Below are positions 1 through 9,262 of a DNA stretch of 64,000 bases, one piece after another. A model generated the notes under the pieces. That model saw only the letters and a list, made by a program, of their open reading frames with translations, was not told the DNA's origin and made no database searches. The first letter of the stretch is position 1. Every line of letters starts with the position of its first letter. Origin of the DNA: Sphingomonas caeni (lineage in GTDB: Bacteria; Pseudomonadota; Alphaproteobacteria; Sphingomonadales; Sphingomonadaceae); assembly GCF_026013415.1 (NCBI RefSeq), contig NZ_JAPDOK010000013.1:1-64000 (forward strand). Reading direction: 5' to 3'. The position numbers were made by a program, and so were the translations under genes.

Positions 1-101
1 GCTTCACCCCAGGACCCGCACACACCGAGACCATGATGCGCAACCTCACCAACGCGCTCGTCGAAATCTGGGGCCGGATCGAACGCAGGATGGCCGCGTG
101 A
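1..101 (+). CDS. C-terminal tail of an unidentified protein (5' end outside window)
   Basis: An open frame enters from the left edge and stops at TGA 99-101. It encodes about 32 residues, ending in a charged helix-like stretch (NLTNALVEIWGRIERRMAA). It lies on the same strand as the oxidase operon and ends 85 bp before ccoN. Too little is visible to assign a family; the call rests only on the open frame and its plausible composition. Confidence 0.4.
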   Translation, partial: FTPGPAHTETMMRNLTNALVEIWGRIERRMAA

Positions 102-186
102 GGCCGCAACATCATGATTTGACGGCGAAGCTTCGCGCGCCGCGCGGCGGCCGCGGGCCGGTCATTTCCTTAGCAGGGCGAGGTCG

Positions 187-1854
187 ATGGAAGACGAAGT
201 AACACTCAAGGCCGGGCTGTGGCTGTTCGCCGGCATAGGCGCCATCTTCATGGCGGCCATGGCCGCCGACGGGCCGTTCGCGGTTCACATGACCATCGTC
301 TTCTGCGCGGCGGTTCTGACCGCCTTCGTGACGATGCGCGGCGTATCCGACACCGTCCGGTCCGCGGGTGCTGCCTCGACCGACCAGCGTTACTATGACG
401 ATGTCATTCGCTGGGGCGTGCTGGCCACGGTCTTCTGGGGCGTGGTCGGCTTCCTGGTCGGGATCGTCATCGCCGCGCAGCTCAGCTTTCCGCTGCTGAA
501 CCTCAGTTCCGAATTCACGACCTTCGGGCGCCTGCGCCCGCTGCACACCTCGGCGGTGATCTTCGCATTCGGCGGCAACGCGCTGATCGCGACCAGCTTC
601 TACGTCGTCCAGCGCACCTGCCGCGCGCGGCTGGCGTTTCCGGGGCTCGCCCGGTTCGTCTTCTGGGGATATCAGCTCTTCATCGTCCTCGCCGCAACCG
701 GCTATGTCATGGGCGTGACCGAGGGCCGCGAATATGCCGAGCCCGAATGGTATGTCGACATCTGGCTGACGATCGTCTGGGTCAGCTATCTGGCGGTGTT
801 CGTCGGCACGATCGTCCGCCGGTCCGAGCCGCATATCTACGTCGCCAACTGGTTCTACCTGGGCTTCATCGTCACCGTGGCGATGCTCCATCTGGTGAAC
901 AATCTGTCGCTCCCGGTCTCCTGGGTGGGCTCCAAATCCTATTCGCTCTTTTCGGGCGTGCAGGATGCGCTCACCCAATGGTGGTACGGCCATAACGCAG
1001 TCGGCTTTTTCCTGACCGCGGGCTTCCTCGGCATGATGTACTATTTCGTGCCCAAACAGGCCGAGCGGCCGATCTACAGCTACCGGCTGTCGATCCTGCA
1101 CTTCTGGTCGCTGATCTTCCTCTATATCTGGGCCGGGCCTCACCACCTCCATTACACCGCGCTGCCCGACTGGGCGCAGACGCTGGGAATGGTCTTCTCG
1201 GTGATGCTGTGGATGCCGAGCTGGGGCGGCATGATCAACGGGCTGATGACGCTCAACGGCGCGTGGGACAAGATCCGCACCGATCCGATCATCCGCATGA
1301 TGGTCTTCGCACTCGCCTTTTACGGGATGAGTACCTTCGAAGGCCCGATGATGTCGATCAAGAGCGTCAACTCGCTCTCGCACTACACCAACTGGACGAT
1401 CGGCCATGTCCATTCGGGTGCGCTCGGCTGGAACGGCATGATCACCTTCGGCGCGATCTATTACATGGTCCCGCGCCTGTGGGGCCGCGAGCGGCTCTAT
1501 TCGCTGCGCATGGTCAACTGGCACTTCTGGTGCGCGACCCTCGGGATCGTCCTCTACGCCTCGGCGATGTGGGTGGCGGGCATCACCCAGGGGCTGATGT
1601 GGCGCGAATATGGGGACGACGGCTACCTCGTCTATTCCTTCGCCGAAGTCGTCGCCGCGATGCACCCCTATTACGTGATCCGCGTGACCGGGGGCCTGCT
1701 CTACTTCGCCGGCGCGATCTTCATGGTCTGGAACGTCTGGATGACCATCGCCGGCAAGCGCCGCGCGGAGGCCCCGATGTCCGCGCCCGCCTTCAATCCC
1801 GCGCTCGATCGCCCGACGCCTCGTGCCGCCGCCGCCGCCGCCGCCGCCGAATAG
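187..1854 (+). CDS. ccoN: cbb3-type cytochrome c oxidase subunit I (CcoN/FixN)
   Basis: Catalytic heme-copper subunit of the cbb3 oxidase, which reduces O2 to water at low oxygen and pumps protons across the inner membrane. The 555-residue protein is a string of membrane helices. It has the CcoN-type histidine-rich loop (GPHHLHYTALPDWAQ), a WNGMITFGAIYYMVPRLWGR stretch and a TIGHVHSGALGWNG segment that should hold heme or CuB ligands. The length is somewhat above the usual 480-550 because of an Ala-rich tail of eight GCC codons. The ATG at 187 follows a GCGAGG ribosome-binding site. It is the first gene of the cco operon, with ccoO 9 bp downstream. No FNR box is visible in the short upstream gap. 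Confidence 0.97.
   Translation: MEDEVTLKAGLWLFAGIGAIFMAAMAADGPFAVHMTIVFCAAVLTAFVTMRGVSDTVRSAGAASTDQRYYDDVIRWGVLATVFWGVVGFLVGIVIAAQLSFPLLNLSSEFTTFGRLRPLHTSAVIFAFGGNALIATSFYVVQRTCRARLAFPGLARFVFWGYQLFIVLAATGYVMGVTEGREYAEPEWYVDIWLTIVWVSYLAVFVGTIVRRSEPHIYVANWFYLGFIVTVAMLHLVNNLSLPVSWVGSKSYSLFSGVQDALTQWWYGHNAVGFFLTAGFLGMMYYFVPKQAERPIYSYRLSILHFWSLIFLYIWAGPHHLHYTALPDWAQTLGMVFSVMLWMPSWGGMINGLMTLNGAWDKIRTDPIIRMMVFALAFYGMSTFEGPMMSIKSVNSLSHYTNWTIGHVHSGALGWNGMITFGAIYYMVPRLWGRERLYSLRMVNWHFWCATLGIVLYASAMWVAGITQGLMWREYGDDGYLVYSFAEVVAAMHPYYVIRVTGGLLYFAGAIFMVWNVWMTIAGKRRAEAPMSAPAFNPALDRPTPRAAAAAAAAE
1825..1848 (+). repeat. (GCC)8 trinucleotide run in the 3' end of ccoN
   Basis: Eight uninterrupted GCC codons encode an Ala8 tail just before the final Glu and stop of CcoN. 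This is a simple-sequence tract that could vary in length by slippage. It lies in a C-terminal extension beyond the last membrane helix, so small length changes in whole codons should be tolerated. Confidence 0.8.
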
Positions 1855-1863
1855 GAACCAGCG

Positions 1864-2595
1864 ATGAACCTTGTTCAAAACCACAAGAAGATCGAACGCA
1901 ACGTCACGCTGCTGGGAGCGCTCGCGCTCGTCGTCGTCGCGATCGGCGGCATCGTCGAGATCGCGCCGCTCTTCTGGATCCAGTCGACGGTCACCCGCGT
2001 GGACGGCGTGCGGCCCTATACCCCGCTCGAGCTGGCCGGCCGCAACATCTATGTCCGCGAGGGCTGCTATGGCTGTCACAGCCAGATGATCCGTCCGTTC
2101 CGGGACGAGACCGAACGCTATGGCCATTACAGCCTCGCTTCGGAAAGCATGTACGACCATCCCTTCCAATGGGGATCCGAGCGCACGGGCCCGGACCTGG
2201 CGCGCGTCGGCGGCCGCTATTCGGATGAGTGGCACGTCCAGCACCTCAGGGACCCGCGCGCCGTCGTGCCCGAATCGATCATGCCGCCCTATGCTTTCCT
2301 TGCCGATCGGGATCTGAAGACCACCGGCATGGCGCCCCATCTGAGGGCGCTGCGCGCGGAGGGCGTTCCCTACACCGATCAGGATATCGCCAAGGCCGAT
2401 GACGACCTGCAGACCCAGGGCTACGGCGAAGGCGGCACCGCCGATCTCGCGCGCCGCTACCCCAAGGCTCAGTCGCGCGACTATGACGGCAACCCGGGCC
2501 GCCTGACCGAAATGGACGCGCTCGTGGCCTATCTCCAGGTGCTCGGCGTGCAGGTCGATTTCTCCAAAGCGGCCCCGCAGGAGCGCGAGAAATGA
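1864..2595 (+). CDS. ccoO: cbb3-type cytochrome c oxidase subunit II (CcoO/FixO)
   Basis: Membrane-anchored monoheme cytochrome c that passes electrons from CcoP to the CcoN active site. The 243-residue protein has one N-terminal membrane helix (about residues 17-39) and a single heme c site, C68-Y-G-C71-H72, in the FixO context EGCYGCHSQMIRPF. The methionine-containing segment near GMAPHLRAL fits the distal half. The ATG at 1864 has an AGGAACC-type Shine-Dalgarno. The stop (TGA 2593-2595) overlaps the ccoQ start codon, so translation is probably coupled. Confidence 0.97.
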   Translation: MNLVQNHKKIERNVTLLGALALVVVAIGGIVEIAPLFWIQSTVTRVDGVRPYTPLELAGRNIYVREGCYGCHSQMIRPFRDETERYGHYSLASESMYDHPFQWGSERTGPDLARVGGRYSDEWHVQHLRDPRAVVPESIMPPYAFLADRDLKTTGMAPHLRALRAEGVPYTDQDIAKADDDLQTQGYGEGGTADLARRYPKAQSRDYDGNPGRLTEMDALVAYLQVLGVQVDFSKAAPQEREK

Positions 2596-2756
2596 CCTAT
2601 GACGCGCTCCGCCATTTCGCGGACAGCTGGGGCCTGCTCGCCATGGCACTGCTGTTCCTGACCTTTATCGGCTGGACCTTCCTGCCCGCCGCCCGGCGCA
2701 GCCATCAGCGCGCCGCCCACAGCATCCTTGAAGATGAGGAAATGATCGATGGCTGA
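2592..2756 (+). CDS. ccoQ: cbb3 oxidase small subunit CcoQ/FixQ
   Basis: A 54-residue protein (MTYDALRHFADSWGLL...) with one hydrophobic helix at about residues 14-32 followed by a charged tail. It has the size, topology and position of CcoQ between ccoO and ccoP; CcoQ stabilises the assembled cbb3 complex. Its ATG overlaps the ccoO stop (ATGA, 2592-2595). Its own stop lies 8 bp inside ccoP, which starts at 2749. Identification rests on position plus the one-helix pattern, since CcoQ sequences diverge strongly. Confidence 0.88.
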   Translation: MTYDALRHFADSWGLLAMALLFLTFIGWTFLPAARRSHQRAAHSILEDEEMIDG

Positions 2757-3660
2757 GAACAAGCGCATCGACCCCAAGACGGGCACGTCGACCGTCGGCC
2801 ATGAATGGGACGGCATCGAGGAACTCGACACGCCGATGCCGCGCTGGTGGCTGTGGACCTTCTACGCCACCATCCTGTTTTCGATCGGCTATTGCATCGC
2901 CTATCCCGCATGGCCGCTGATCGACCGCGCGACGGCGGGCGCGCTGGGCTGGACCAGCCATGGCCAGCTCGAAAGCGAATTGTCGGCGGAGCGTGCGCGC
3001 CGCGCCGACCTCGTCCGCGCGCTGGCGGGCATGCCGATCGAGGAGCTGCCCGCCCATCCGGACCTGCTCGCCGCCGCCGAGCAGGGCGGGCGATCGGCAT
3101 TCAAGGTGCATTGCGCGGCATGCCACGGCGCGGGCGCTGCGGGCAGCCGCGGCTATCCCAACCTCAACGATGACGACTGGCTGTGGGGCGGAAGCTTGAC
3201 GGCAATCGAGCAGACGCTGCGTCATGGCATCCGCCAGCCGGGCGACGATGCGACGCGCCAGTCGCTGATGCCGTCGTTCGGCCGCGATGGCATCCTCAAG
3301 TCCGAACAGATCGACGACGTGGTGTCGTTCGTGCGGGTCGTGTCGCGCCAGGAGCGGCCGAGCGCCGCCTCTCGTCGCGGGGCTGCGCTGTTCGCCACCA
3401 ATTGCGCCGCCTGCCACGGCCCCGGCGGCGAGGGCAAGCGCGACCTGGGCGCGCCGCGGCTGAGCGATGGCATCTGGCTCTATGGCGGCGACCGCACATC
3501 GCTGACCGACACGGTCACCAATGCGCATGCCGGGATGATGCCGGCCTGGGCCGACAAGCTCGATCCCGTGACGATCAAGATGCTCGCGGCCTATGTCCAC
3601 TCGCTCGGGGGCGGCGAGGCGGCGCAACCCAGGCTCGCGCCTGCGCCAGTGCGGCGATAG
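2749..3660 (+). CDS. ccoP: cbb3-type cytochrome c oxidase subunit III, diheme CcoP/FixP
   Basis: Diheme cytochrome c that accepts electrons from soluble cytochrome c. The 303-residue protein opens with the FixP N-terminal segment (TVGHEWDGIEELDTPMPRWW), then one membrane helix (about 34-57), then two cytochrome c domains. Their heme sites are C122-A-A-C-H126 and C219-A-A-C-H223. Each domain has a distal methionine segment (QSLMPSFG and AGMMPAWADKL). The ATG is inside the end of ccoQ. Downstream, ccoG follows after only 2 bp. Confidence 0.97.
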   Translation: MAENKRIDPKTGTSTVGHEWDGIEELDTPMPRWWLWTFYATILFSIGYCIAYPAWPLIDRATAGALGWTSHGQLESELSAERARRADLVRALAGMPIEELPAHPDLLAAAEQGGRSAFKVHCAACHGAGAAGSRGYPNLNDDDWLWGGSLTAIEQTLRHGIRQPGDDATRQSLMPSFGRDGILKSEQIDDVVSFVRVVSRQERPSAASRRGAALFATNCAACHGPGGEGKRDLGAPRLSDGIWLYGGDRTSLTDTVTNAHAGMMPAWADKLDPVTIKMLAAYVHSLGGGEAAQPRLAPAPVRR

Positions 3661-3662
3661 CG

Positions 3663-5180
3663 ATGACCGCCCATACCAATGTTCCCAGCCCGCCGCGTCT
3701 GTTCGAGGCGCGGCGGAAGATCTTCCCCAAGGCGGTCAGCGGGCCCTTCCGGCGCTTCAAATGGGCGGTGATGGGGATCACGCTGCTGATCTACTATGTC
3801 ACGCCCTGGCTCCGCTGGGACCGCGGCCCCTATGCCCCGCATCAGGCGGTACTCGTCGATCTCGAGCACCGCCGCTTCTACATGTTCGCGATCGAGATCT
3901 GGCCGCACGAATTCTATTATGTCGCGGGGCTACTCGTGATGGCCGCGATCGGGCTGTTCCTGGTCACCTCCGCGGTCGGCCGCGCCTGGTGCGGCTATGC
4001 CTGCCCGCAGACGGTGTGGACCGACCTGTTCCAGCAGGTCGAACGGCTGATCGAGGGCGACAGGAACGCCCAGATCCGTCTCGCCCGCGCGCCCTGGAGC
4101 GCCGGGAAGATCGCAAAGCGCGTCGCCAAACATGTGAGCTGGATCGCGATTGGCATCGCCACCGGCGGCGCCTGGATCTTCTATTTCGCGGATGCGCCGA
4201 CGCTCGCACGCGCGCTCTTCAACGGCAACGCCGCCCCCATCGCCTATGCGACCGTCGCGATCCTGACCGCCACCACCTACATTCTGGGCGGGCTGATGCG
4301 CGAGCAGGTCTGCCAGTTCATGTGCCCCTGGCCACGCATCCAGGCGGCGATGATGGACGAGCGCTCGCTCACCGTGACCTACAAATTCTGGCGGGGCGAA
4401 CCGCGCAGCCACGGCACGAAGCGCGCCCAGGCCCGCGTTCCCGTCGAGCCGGTGCGGCCCGTTCCGTCGCTCGCCCGGCTTGCTGACGACCCAAGTCTGC
4501 TCGCGGGTCCCGGCGATTGCATCGATTGCGGCGCCTGCGTCGCGGTGTGCCCGACGGGAATCGACATTCGCGAGGGACCCCAGATCGGCTGCATCACCTG
4601 CGGCCTGTGCATCGATGCGTGCGACGATATGATGGTCAAGATCGCCCGGCCCACCAAGCTGATCGGCTATACGACCGAGCTTGATGCGCGCGCCGAGCAG
4701 GCGGGCCGCCCGGCCCAGCCTCCGCTCCGCCGACTGCTGCGGCCGCGCATGATCGCCTATCTGGCCATCTGGTCGCTCGTCGGCCTGACCATGTTGTTCG
4801 CGCTAGGCGCCCGGACCCGACTCGATCTCAGCGTGCTCCAGAACCGCAATCCGCTCTGGGTCCGCCTGTCGGACGGCGACATCCGCAACACCTATCAGGT
4901 CAAGATCCGCAACATGGAGGCGCGCCCCCGCGAGGTCGAGGTGTCGCTTGCCGGCATCCAGGGTCTGCTCTGGGACGAGCACGGATCGCGCGCGACCGCG
5001 GGACACAGCCTGCGGCTTCGGGTCGAGCCCGACAAGGTCGCCAAGGTCCAGCTCTTCGTCGCCGCGCTCGCCGATGGGCCCCCGCGAACCGATATCAGCT
5101 TCTCGGTCCGCGCGCTCGATCGCGAAGGCGGCGGCGACACCGATCACAGCTTCTTCGAACGGCCGGAGACCCCGCAATGA
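3663..5180 (+). CDS. ccoG: cbb3 oxidase accessory protein CcoG/FixG (membrane-bound 2[4Fe-4S] ferredoxin-like)
   Basis: Assembly factor required for cbb3 biogenesis, thought to handle copper redox during CuB insertion. The 505-residue protein has several membrane helices, a cysteine pair in CGYACPQTVWTDL (C110, C114) and another in CQFMCPWPR. It also has a ferredoxin-like domain with clusters at C286/C289/C292/C296 and C310/C313/C316/C320. The C-terminal third is an immunoglobulin-like periplasmic domain, as in the family. The frame stays open upstream inside ccoP, but ATG 3663, 2 bp after the ccoP stop, gives the normal N-terminus. The last bases overlap ccoH. Confidence 0.95.
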   Translation: MTAHTNVPSPPRLFEARRKIFPKAVSGPFRRFKWAVMGITLLIYYVTPWLRWDRGPYAPHQAVLVDLEHRRFYMFAIEIWPHEFYYVAGLLVMAAIGLFLVTSAVGRAWCGYACPQTVWTDLFQQVERLIEGDRNAQIRLARAPWSAGKIAKRVAKHVSWIAIGIATGGAWIFYFADAPTLARALFNGNAAPIAYATVAILTATTYILGGLMREQVCQFMCPWPRIQAAMMDERSLTVTYKFWRGEPRSHGTKRAQARVPVEPVRPVPSLARLADDPSLLAGPGDCIDCGACVAVCPTGIDIREGPQIGCITCGLCIDACDDMMVKIARPTKLIGYTTELDARAEQAGRPAQPPLRRLLRPRMIAYLAIWSLVGLTMLFALGARTRLDLSVLQNRNPLWVRLSDGDIRNTYQVKIRNMEARPREVEVSLAGIQGLLWDEHGSRATAGHSLRLRVEPDKVAKVQLFVAALADGPPRTDISFSVRALDREGGGDTDHSFFERPETPQ

Positions 5181-5635
5181 CCAGGCAATTCACCGGCCGC
5201 CACATGACCGCGATCATGGTCGCCTTCTTCGCGGTCGTGATCGGCGTCAACGTCGTGATGGCGCGCAGCGCGATCGGCACGTTCGGCGGGGTCGTCGTCG
5301 ATAACAGCTATGTCGCGAGCCAGAAATTCAACACCTGGCTCCGCGACGCCGATGCGCAGGACCGTCTGGGTTGGCGCGCGCGCGCTTCGGCGGAGCCCGG
5401 CGACCGGCTTGTCGTGACGCTGGCCGGACCGCGCGAACCCGTCACCCGTGCGACCGTGACGGTCGAGGCCGAGCACCCGGTCGGGCGGCTCAAGAGCCAG
5501 CAGCTGACGCTGACCGAGGAGCGCCCCGGCGTCTATACCGCCCCGCACGCGCTTCCCCGCGGCCGATGGCGGCTGCACATCGAGGCGCGGGCGGCGGCGG
5601 GCAGCGCGCGTTTCATCCAGGACATCCGGCTGTGA
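5177..5635 (+). CDS. ccoH: FixH/CcoH family protein
   Basis: Small membrane-anchored protein needed for stable assembly of the cbb3 oxidase. The 152 residues hold one N-terminal helix (about 10-30, MTAIMVAFFAVVIGVNVVMA) and then a periplasmic domain. That domain includes the family feature of a Y-V-A-S-Q-K-F-N-xW segment soon after the helix. Start ATG 5177 overlaps the ccoG stop in an ATGA junction. The stop overlaps the GTG start of ccoI, as in compact fixGHIS operons. Confidence 0.92.
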   Translation: MTRQFTGRHMTAIMVAFFAVVIGVNVVMARSAIGTFGGVVVDNSYVASQKFNTWLRDADAQDRLGWRARASAEPGDRLVVTLAGPREPVTRATVTVEAEHPVGRLKSQQLTLTEERPGVYTAPHALPRGRWRLHIEARAAAGSARFIQDIRL

Positions 5636-7773
5636 ACGCCGTAGCGGCGATCCGGCCCGATAGCGCGACCGGCCGTACCGAGCTGGCAGTCGAAGGACTG
5701 CGCTGCGCCGGGTGCATCTCGAAGATCGAACGCGGGCTGCTCGACATCCCGGGCGTCCACGCCGCACGCGTTAATTTCACCGCCAAGCGGCTCGTCGTGG
5801 AGCATGCGGCACCGGTCGATGCGCCCGCGCTGGTCGATGCGCTCGAGCGCCTGGGCTTCACTGCGCATGGCATGGTCGATGCCCCCGCCGGCGCCCAGGA
5901 TCGCGAGAGCAAGCGGCTCGCCAGGGCGCTGGCCGTGGCTGCCTTCGCCGCGATGAACGTGATGCTGCTCTCGGTATCGGTCTGGTCGGGTGCCGAGGAC
6001 GCGACCCGCACCCTGTTTCACTGGGTGTCGGCGCTGATCGCGCTTCCCGCGGTCGTCTATTCCGGCAGGCCGTTCTACGAGAGCGCCTGGCGCGCGCTGC
6101 GGCACGGGCGGACCAATATGGACGTGCCGATCACCATCGGCGTGGCGCTCACCTGCGCGATGAGCCTGTACGAAACCGCCACGGGCGGCGCGCATGCCTA
6201 TTTCGACGGCGCGATCATGCTGCTCGCCTTCCTGCTCGGCGGCCGGTTGCTCGATACGGTGATGCGCGAACGCGCGCAGGACGGCGTCACCGCGCTGCTT
6301 CGTCGGCTTCCCGAAGCCGCCACCATTCTCGCGCAGGACGGCACCGCACGGCAGGTCCCGCTGGCGCAGCTCCGCGCCGGAATGCGCGTGCTGGTCGCCG
6401 CGGGGGAGCGTTTCGCCATCGACGGGACCGTGGAAACCGGCGCCAGCGACGCGGATTGCAGCCTGGTGACCGGCGAGAGCGCCCCCGAGGCGATCGCAGC
6501 CGGCAGCAAAGTCCTTGCCGGGACGGTCAACCTCACCTCACCCGTCACCGTGCTGGCCTCCGCGGCGGCGGACGATACCGCGATCGCCGAGATCGCGCGG
6601 CTGATGCAGTCCGCCTCGCAAGCCAAGTCCCGCTACGTCCGGCTCGCCGACCGTGCCTCGCGGCTCTATGCGCCCGCTGTCCATATGCTCGCCTTTGTCA
6701 GCCTCGCCGGCTGGCTGATCGCGGGGGCCGGCTGGCACCAGGCGCTGTCGATCGCCGTCGCGGTGCTGATCATCACCTGCCCCTGCGCGCTCGGGCTCGC
6801 GGTCCCGGTCGCGCATGTGGTTGCCGCGGGCGCGCTGATGCGGCGCGGCGTCCTCGTCCGCGACGGCGCGGCGCTCGAAAAGCTCGCGAGCATCGACCGG
6901 GTGCTCCTCGACAAGACCGGCACCGTCACCTGCGGCAAGCTGGCGCCCGTGGCCGGCCTGCCCACCGGGGGACGCGAGCGGGGCATCCTGCTCGCGCTCG
7001 CCCAGGCAACGCGGCACCCGATGGCGCAGGCGATCGCCCGCGCGCTCGAAGCCGAGGGTGTCGCCGCCGAGCCGGTCACCGAATTGCGCGAACTGGTGGG
7101 CAAAGGAATCGAAGGCAGGATCGACGGCGTCCGCGCAGCGCTCGGCCGCCCTGACTGGGTCGGCGGGGTGCTGGCCGCCCAGCCAGCCATGCTCACTGCC
7201 TTCCGGCTGGGGTCCGGACCTGCCAGCGCCATCGTCTTCGACGATGCGCTGCGGCGCGACGCCTCGTCCGCGATCGACCGCATCCGCGCACTCGGGCTCG
7301 ACGCGCAATTCGTGTCGGGTGACAGCTGGACCGTGGTCGAGCCGCTGGCGCGCCGGCTCCGCTTGTTCGCCCGTGCGCGCATGTCCCCCGCCGACAAGTT
7401 CGAAACGGTCGCGCGGCTGGAGGATGGCGGGCATCGCGTCCTGATGGTGGGGGACGGCGTCAATGACGGCCCCGCGCTCAAGCGCGCATCGGTGGCGATG
7501 GCACCGTCCGTGGCGAGCGATGTCGGGCGCCAGGCCGCCGATCTCGTCTTCTTCGGCGATCTGCTGATGCCGGTGCCCCAGGCGATCGCGGCGGCGCGGC
7601 GTACGATGCAGGTGGTGCGCCAGAACTTCGCGCTCGCGATCCTGTACAATCTGCTGGCGGTGCCGCTCGCGATTGGCGGGATGGTCACGCCGCTGGTCGC
7701 GGCCTTGGCGATGTCCGGCTCGTCGGTTCTGGTGGTCGCCAACTCGCTCCGCCTGCGGAGCGCCGCGCGATGA
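5632..7773 (+). CDS. ccoI: CcoI/FixI copper-transporting P1B-type ATPase
   Basis: Cu(I)-exporting P-type ATPase that supplies copper for cbb3 oxidase maturation. The protein is 713 residues when started at GTG 5632, which overlaps the ccoH stop (GTGA). It has an N-terminal heavy-metal-binding domain with C25-A-G-C28. It then has membrane helices, the TGES phosphatase loop near residue 281, the intramembrane metal site C383-P384-C385, the phosphorylation motif DKTGT at D427 and GDGVND at 607-612. An open frame extends far upstream through ccoH but lacks family similarity. ccoS follows in an ATGA overlap. Confidence 0.95.
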   Translation: MNAVAAIRPDSATGRTELAVEGLRCAGCISKIERGLLDIPGVHAARVNFTAKRLVVEHAAPVDAPALVDALERLGFTAHGMVDAPAGAQDRESKRLARALAVAAFAAMNVMLLSVSVWSGAEDATRTLFHWVSALIALPAVVYSGRPFYESAWRALRHGRTNMDVPITIGVALTCAMSLYETATGGAHAYFDGAIMLLAFLLGGRLLDTVMRERAQDGVTALLRRLPEAATILAQDGTARQVPLAQLRAGMRVLVAAGERFAIDGTVETGASDADCSLVTGESAPEAIAAGSKVLAGTVNLTSPVTVLASAAADDTAIAEIARLMQSASQAKSRYVRLADRASRLYAPAVHMLAFVSLAGWLIAGAGWHQALSIAVAVLIITCPCALGLAVPVAHVVAAGALMRRGVLVRDGAALEKLASIDRVLLDKTGTVTCGKLAPVAGLPTGGRERGILLALAQATRHPMAQAIARALEAEGVAAEPVTELRELVGKGIEGRIDGVRAALGRPDWVGGVLAAQPAMLTAFRLGSGPASAIVFDDALRRDASSAIDRIRALGLDAQFVSGDSWTVVEPLARRLRLFARARMSPADKFETVARLEDGGHRVLMVGDGVNDGPALKRASVAMAPSVASDVGRQAADLVFFGDLLMPVPQAIAAARRTMQVVRQNFALAILYNLLAVPLAIGGMVTPLVAALAMSGSSVLVVANSLRLRSAAR

Positions 7774-7925
7774 ATATCGTCGCAGTCCTCATCCCGATGG
7801 CGCTGCTGCTCGGCCTGCTGGGTCTGGGCGCGTTTTTCTGGGCGTCGTCGAGCGGCCAGTTCGAGGATCTGGACGGCGCCGCCTTGCGGATCCTGATCGA
7901 GGACGAACCGGAGTCGAAGCCGTGA
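7770..7925 (+). CDS. ccoS: cbb3 oxidase maturation protein CcoS/FixS
   Basis: A 51-residue protein with one N-terminal membrane helix. It then has the CcoS signature F-F-W-A-x-x-S-G-Q-F-E-D-L-D followed by an acidic tail. CcoS is required for cofactor insertion into CcoN. The ATG at 7770 overlaps the ccoI stop and the TGA at 7923 overlaps the GTG start of hemN. Length, motif and position all match the family. Confidence 0.93.
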   Translation: MNIVAVLIPMALLLGLLGLGAFFWASSSGQFEDLDGAALRILIEDEPESKP

Positions 7926-9262
7926 ACCCGGAACACCCTGCAAGCTGGCCCTGGCATCCCGAGCTGCTGGCCAGGCCCGTCCCGCGCTACACCAGCTTTC
8001 CCACTGCTGCCGAGTTCGGGGAGACCGGGGCGGACCCGTTCGCGTCGAACCTGGCGGCGCTGCCCGAGGGCGAGCCGGTCTCGCTCTATCTCCATATCCC
8101 CTATTGCCACGAAATCTGCTGGTATTGCGGATGCAACACCGGCGCCGCCAACCGGCGCGGCCGGCTGGCCAACTATGTGCAGCGATTGCGCGACGAGATC
8201 GCGCTCGTCGCCGCGACCATCGGGCACCGCGCGCGCGTGAGCCGGATCGCGTGGGGCGGCGGCAGCCCGAACGCGCTCGAGCCTGCGCAATTCATCGGCC
8301 TTGCCGAGGCCGTTGCCGATGCTTTCGACACGAGCAGCGCGGTCATGTCGGTCGAAGTCGACCCGCGCGCCTTTACGCCCGCCTGGTCGGACGCCCTGTC
8401 GGAGAGCCGGACTTCGCGCGTGAGTCTGGGGGTTCAGACATTCTCGCCCACGATCCAGGCCGCCATCGGCCGCGTGCAGCCCGAGGCGAGCATCGTCCAG
8501 ACCGTAGCGCTGCTGCGCAAGGCGGGGGTGGAGTCGATCAATTTCGACCTGATGTACGGCCTGCCCGGACAAACCCCGGGCGATCTGCGCGAAAGTATCG
8601 ACCGCACGATTGCCCTGTCCGCGGATCGCGTCGCCGTGTTCGGCTACGCGCACGTGCCCCACCTGATCCCCCGCCAGCGCCGGATCGATGCCGTCAACCT
8701 TCCGGACGCGGAGCAGCGCTTCCGCAGCGCCGAGCTGGCCTATCGCTGTTTCACGGCCGCAGGCTATGCGCCGGTCGGTTTCGACCATTTCGCCAAGCCC
8801 GGCGACGCGCTTGCCATAGCCGCGCATTCGCGCACGCTGCGGCGCAATTTCCAGGGCTTTACCGAGGACAGCGCCGAGGTCCTGATCGGCCTTGGTGCCT
8901 CTGCGATCAGCGCCTTCCCCGGCGCCTTGCTGCAAAATGAAAAGAATGCCGGCCGCTACGGCATGCGGATCGAAGCGGGCCAGCTCGCCACCGCGCGCGG
9001 CATCATCCGGCGGCGCCCCGATCGGGTTCGCGCCCGCGCCATCGAGCGCATTCTCTGCCAGGGTGCGGCGGACCTTTCGGCGCTGCCCGATCTCGACCGC
9101 GTGCGGCGCGCCCTCAGGCCGTTCGAGCTTCGCGATCTCATTGAGTGGCGGGCCGGCGTCGTTCAGCTGACGCCACCGGCCCTGCCCTATTCGCGCGCAA
9201 TTGCCGCCACCCTCGATCCCTTCCGCGTCGAGAATAGCGGGGCATTCAGCAATGCGGTTTGA
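7922..9262 (+). CDS. hemN: oxygen-independent coproporphyrinogen III oxidase (radical SAM, HemN)
   Basis: Converts coproporphyrinogen III to protoporphyrinogen IX without oxygen, supporting heme synthesis in microaerobic cells. The protein has 446 residues from GTG 7922. The radical SAM cluster motif is C62-H-E-I-C66-W-Y-C69-G-C. It is preceded by the substrate-loop signature PRYTSFPTA and followed by the glycine-rich WGGGSPNAL. The C-terminal HemN domain is present. Placement directly after ccoS, with a GTGA overlap, fits joint induction with the oxidase, which carries b- and c-type hemes. Anaerobic HemN proteins are usually about 450 residues. Confidence 0.95.
   Translation: MNPEHPASWPWHPELLARPVPRYTSFPTAAEFGETGADPFASNLAALPEGEPVSLYLHIPYCHEICWYCGCNTGAANRRGRLANYVQRLRDEIALVAATIGHRARVSRIAWGGGSPNALEPAQFIGLAEAVADAFDTSSAVMSVEVDPRAFTPAWSDALSESRTSRVSLGVQTFSPTIQAAIGRVQPEASIVQTVALLRKAGVESINFDLMYGLPGQTPGDLRESIDRTIALSADRVAVFGYAHVPHLIPRQRRIDAVNLPDAEQRFRSAELAYRCFTAAGYAPVGFDHFAKPGDALAIAAHSRTLRRNFQGFTEDSAEVLIGLGASAISAFPGALLQNEKNAGRYGMRIEAGQLATARGIIRRRPDRVRARAIERILCQGAADLSALPDLDRVRRALRPFELRDLIEWRAGVVQLTPPALPYSRAIAATLDPFRVENSGAFSNAV

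Noticed and set aside
102..186. Expected FNR box before ccoN
   Set aside because: No TTGAT-N4-ATCAA-like sequence is present in the short gap; the control site may lie upstream of the window.
112..2649. Long open antisense frame opposite ccoN-ccoO
   Set aside because: GC-rich codon bias opens long frames on the opposite strand; the translation is Arg/His/Gly/Asp-rich low-complexity without any domain, while the + strand genes are certain.
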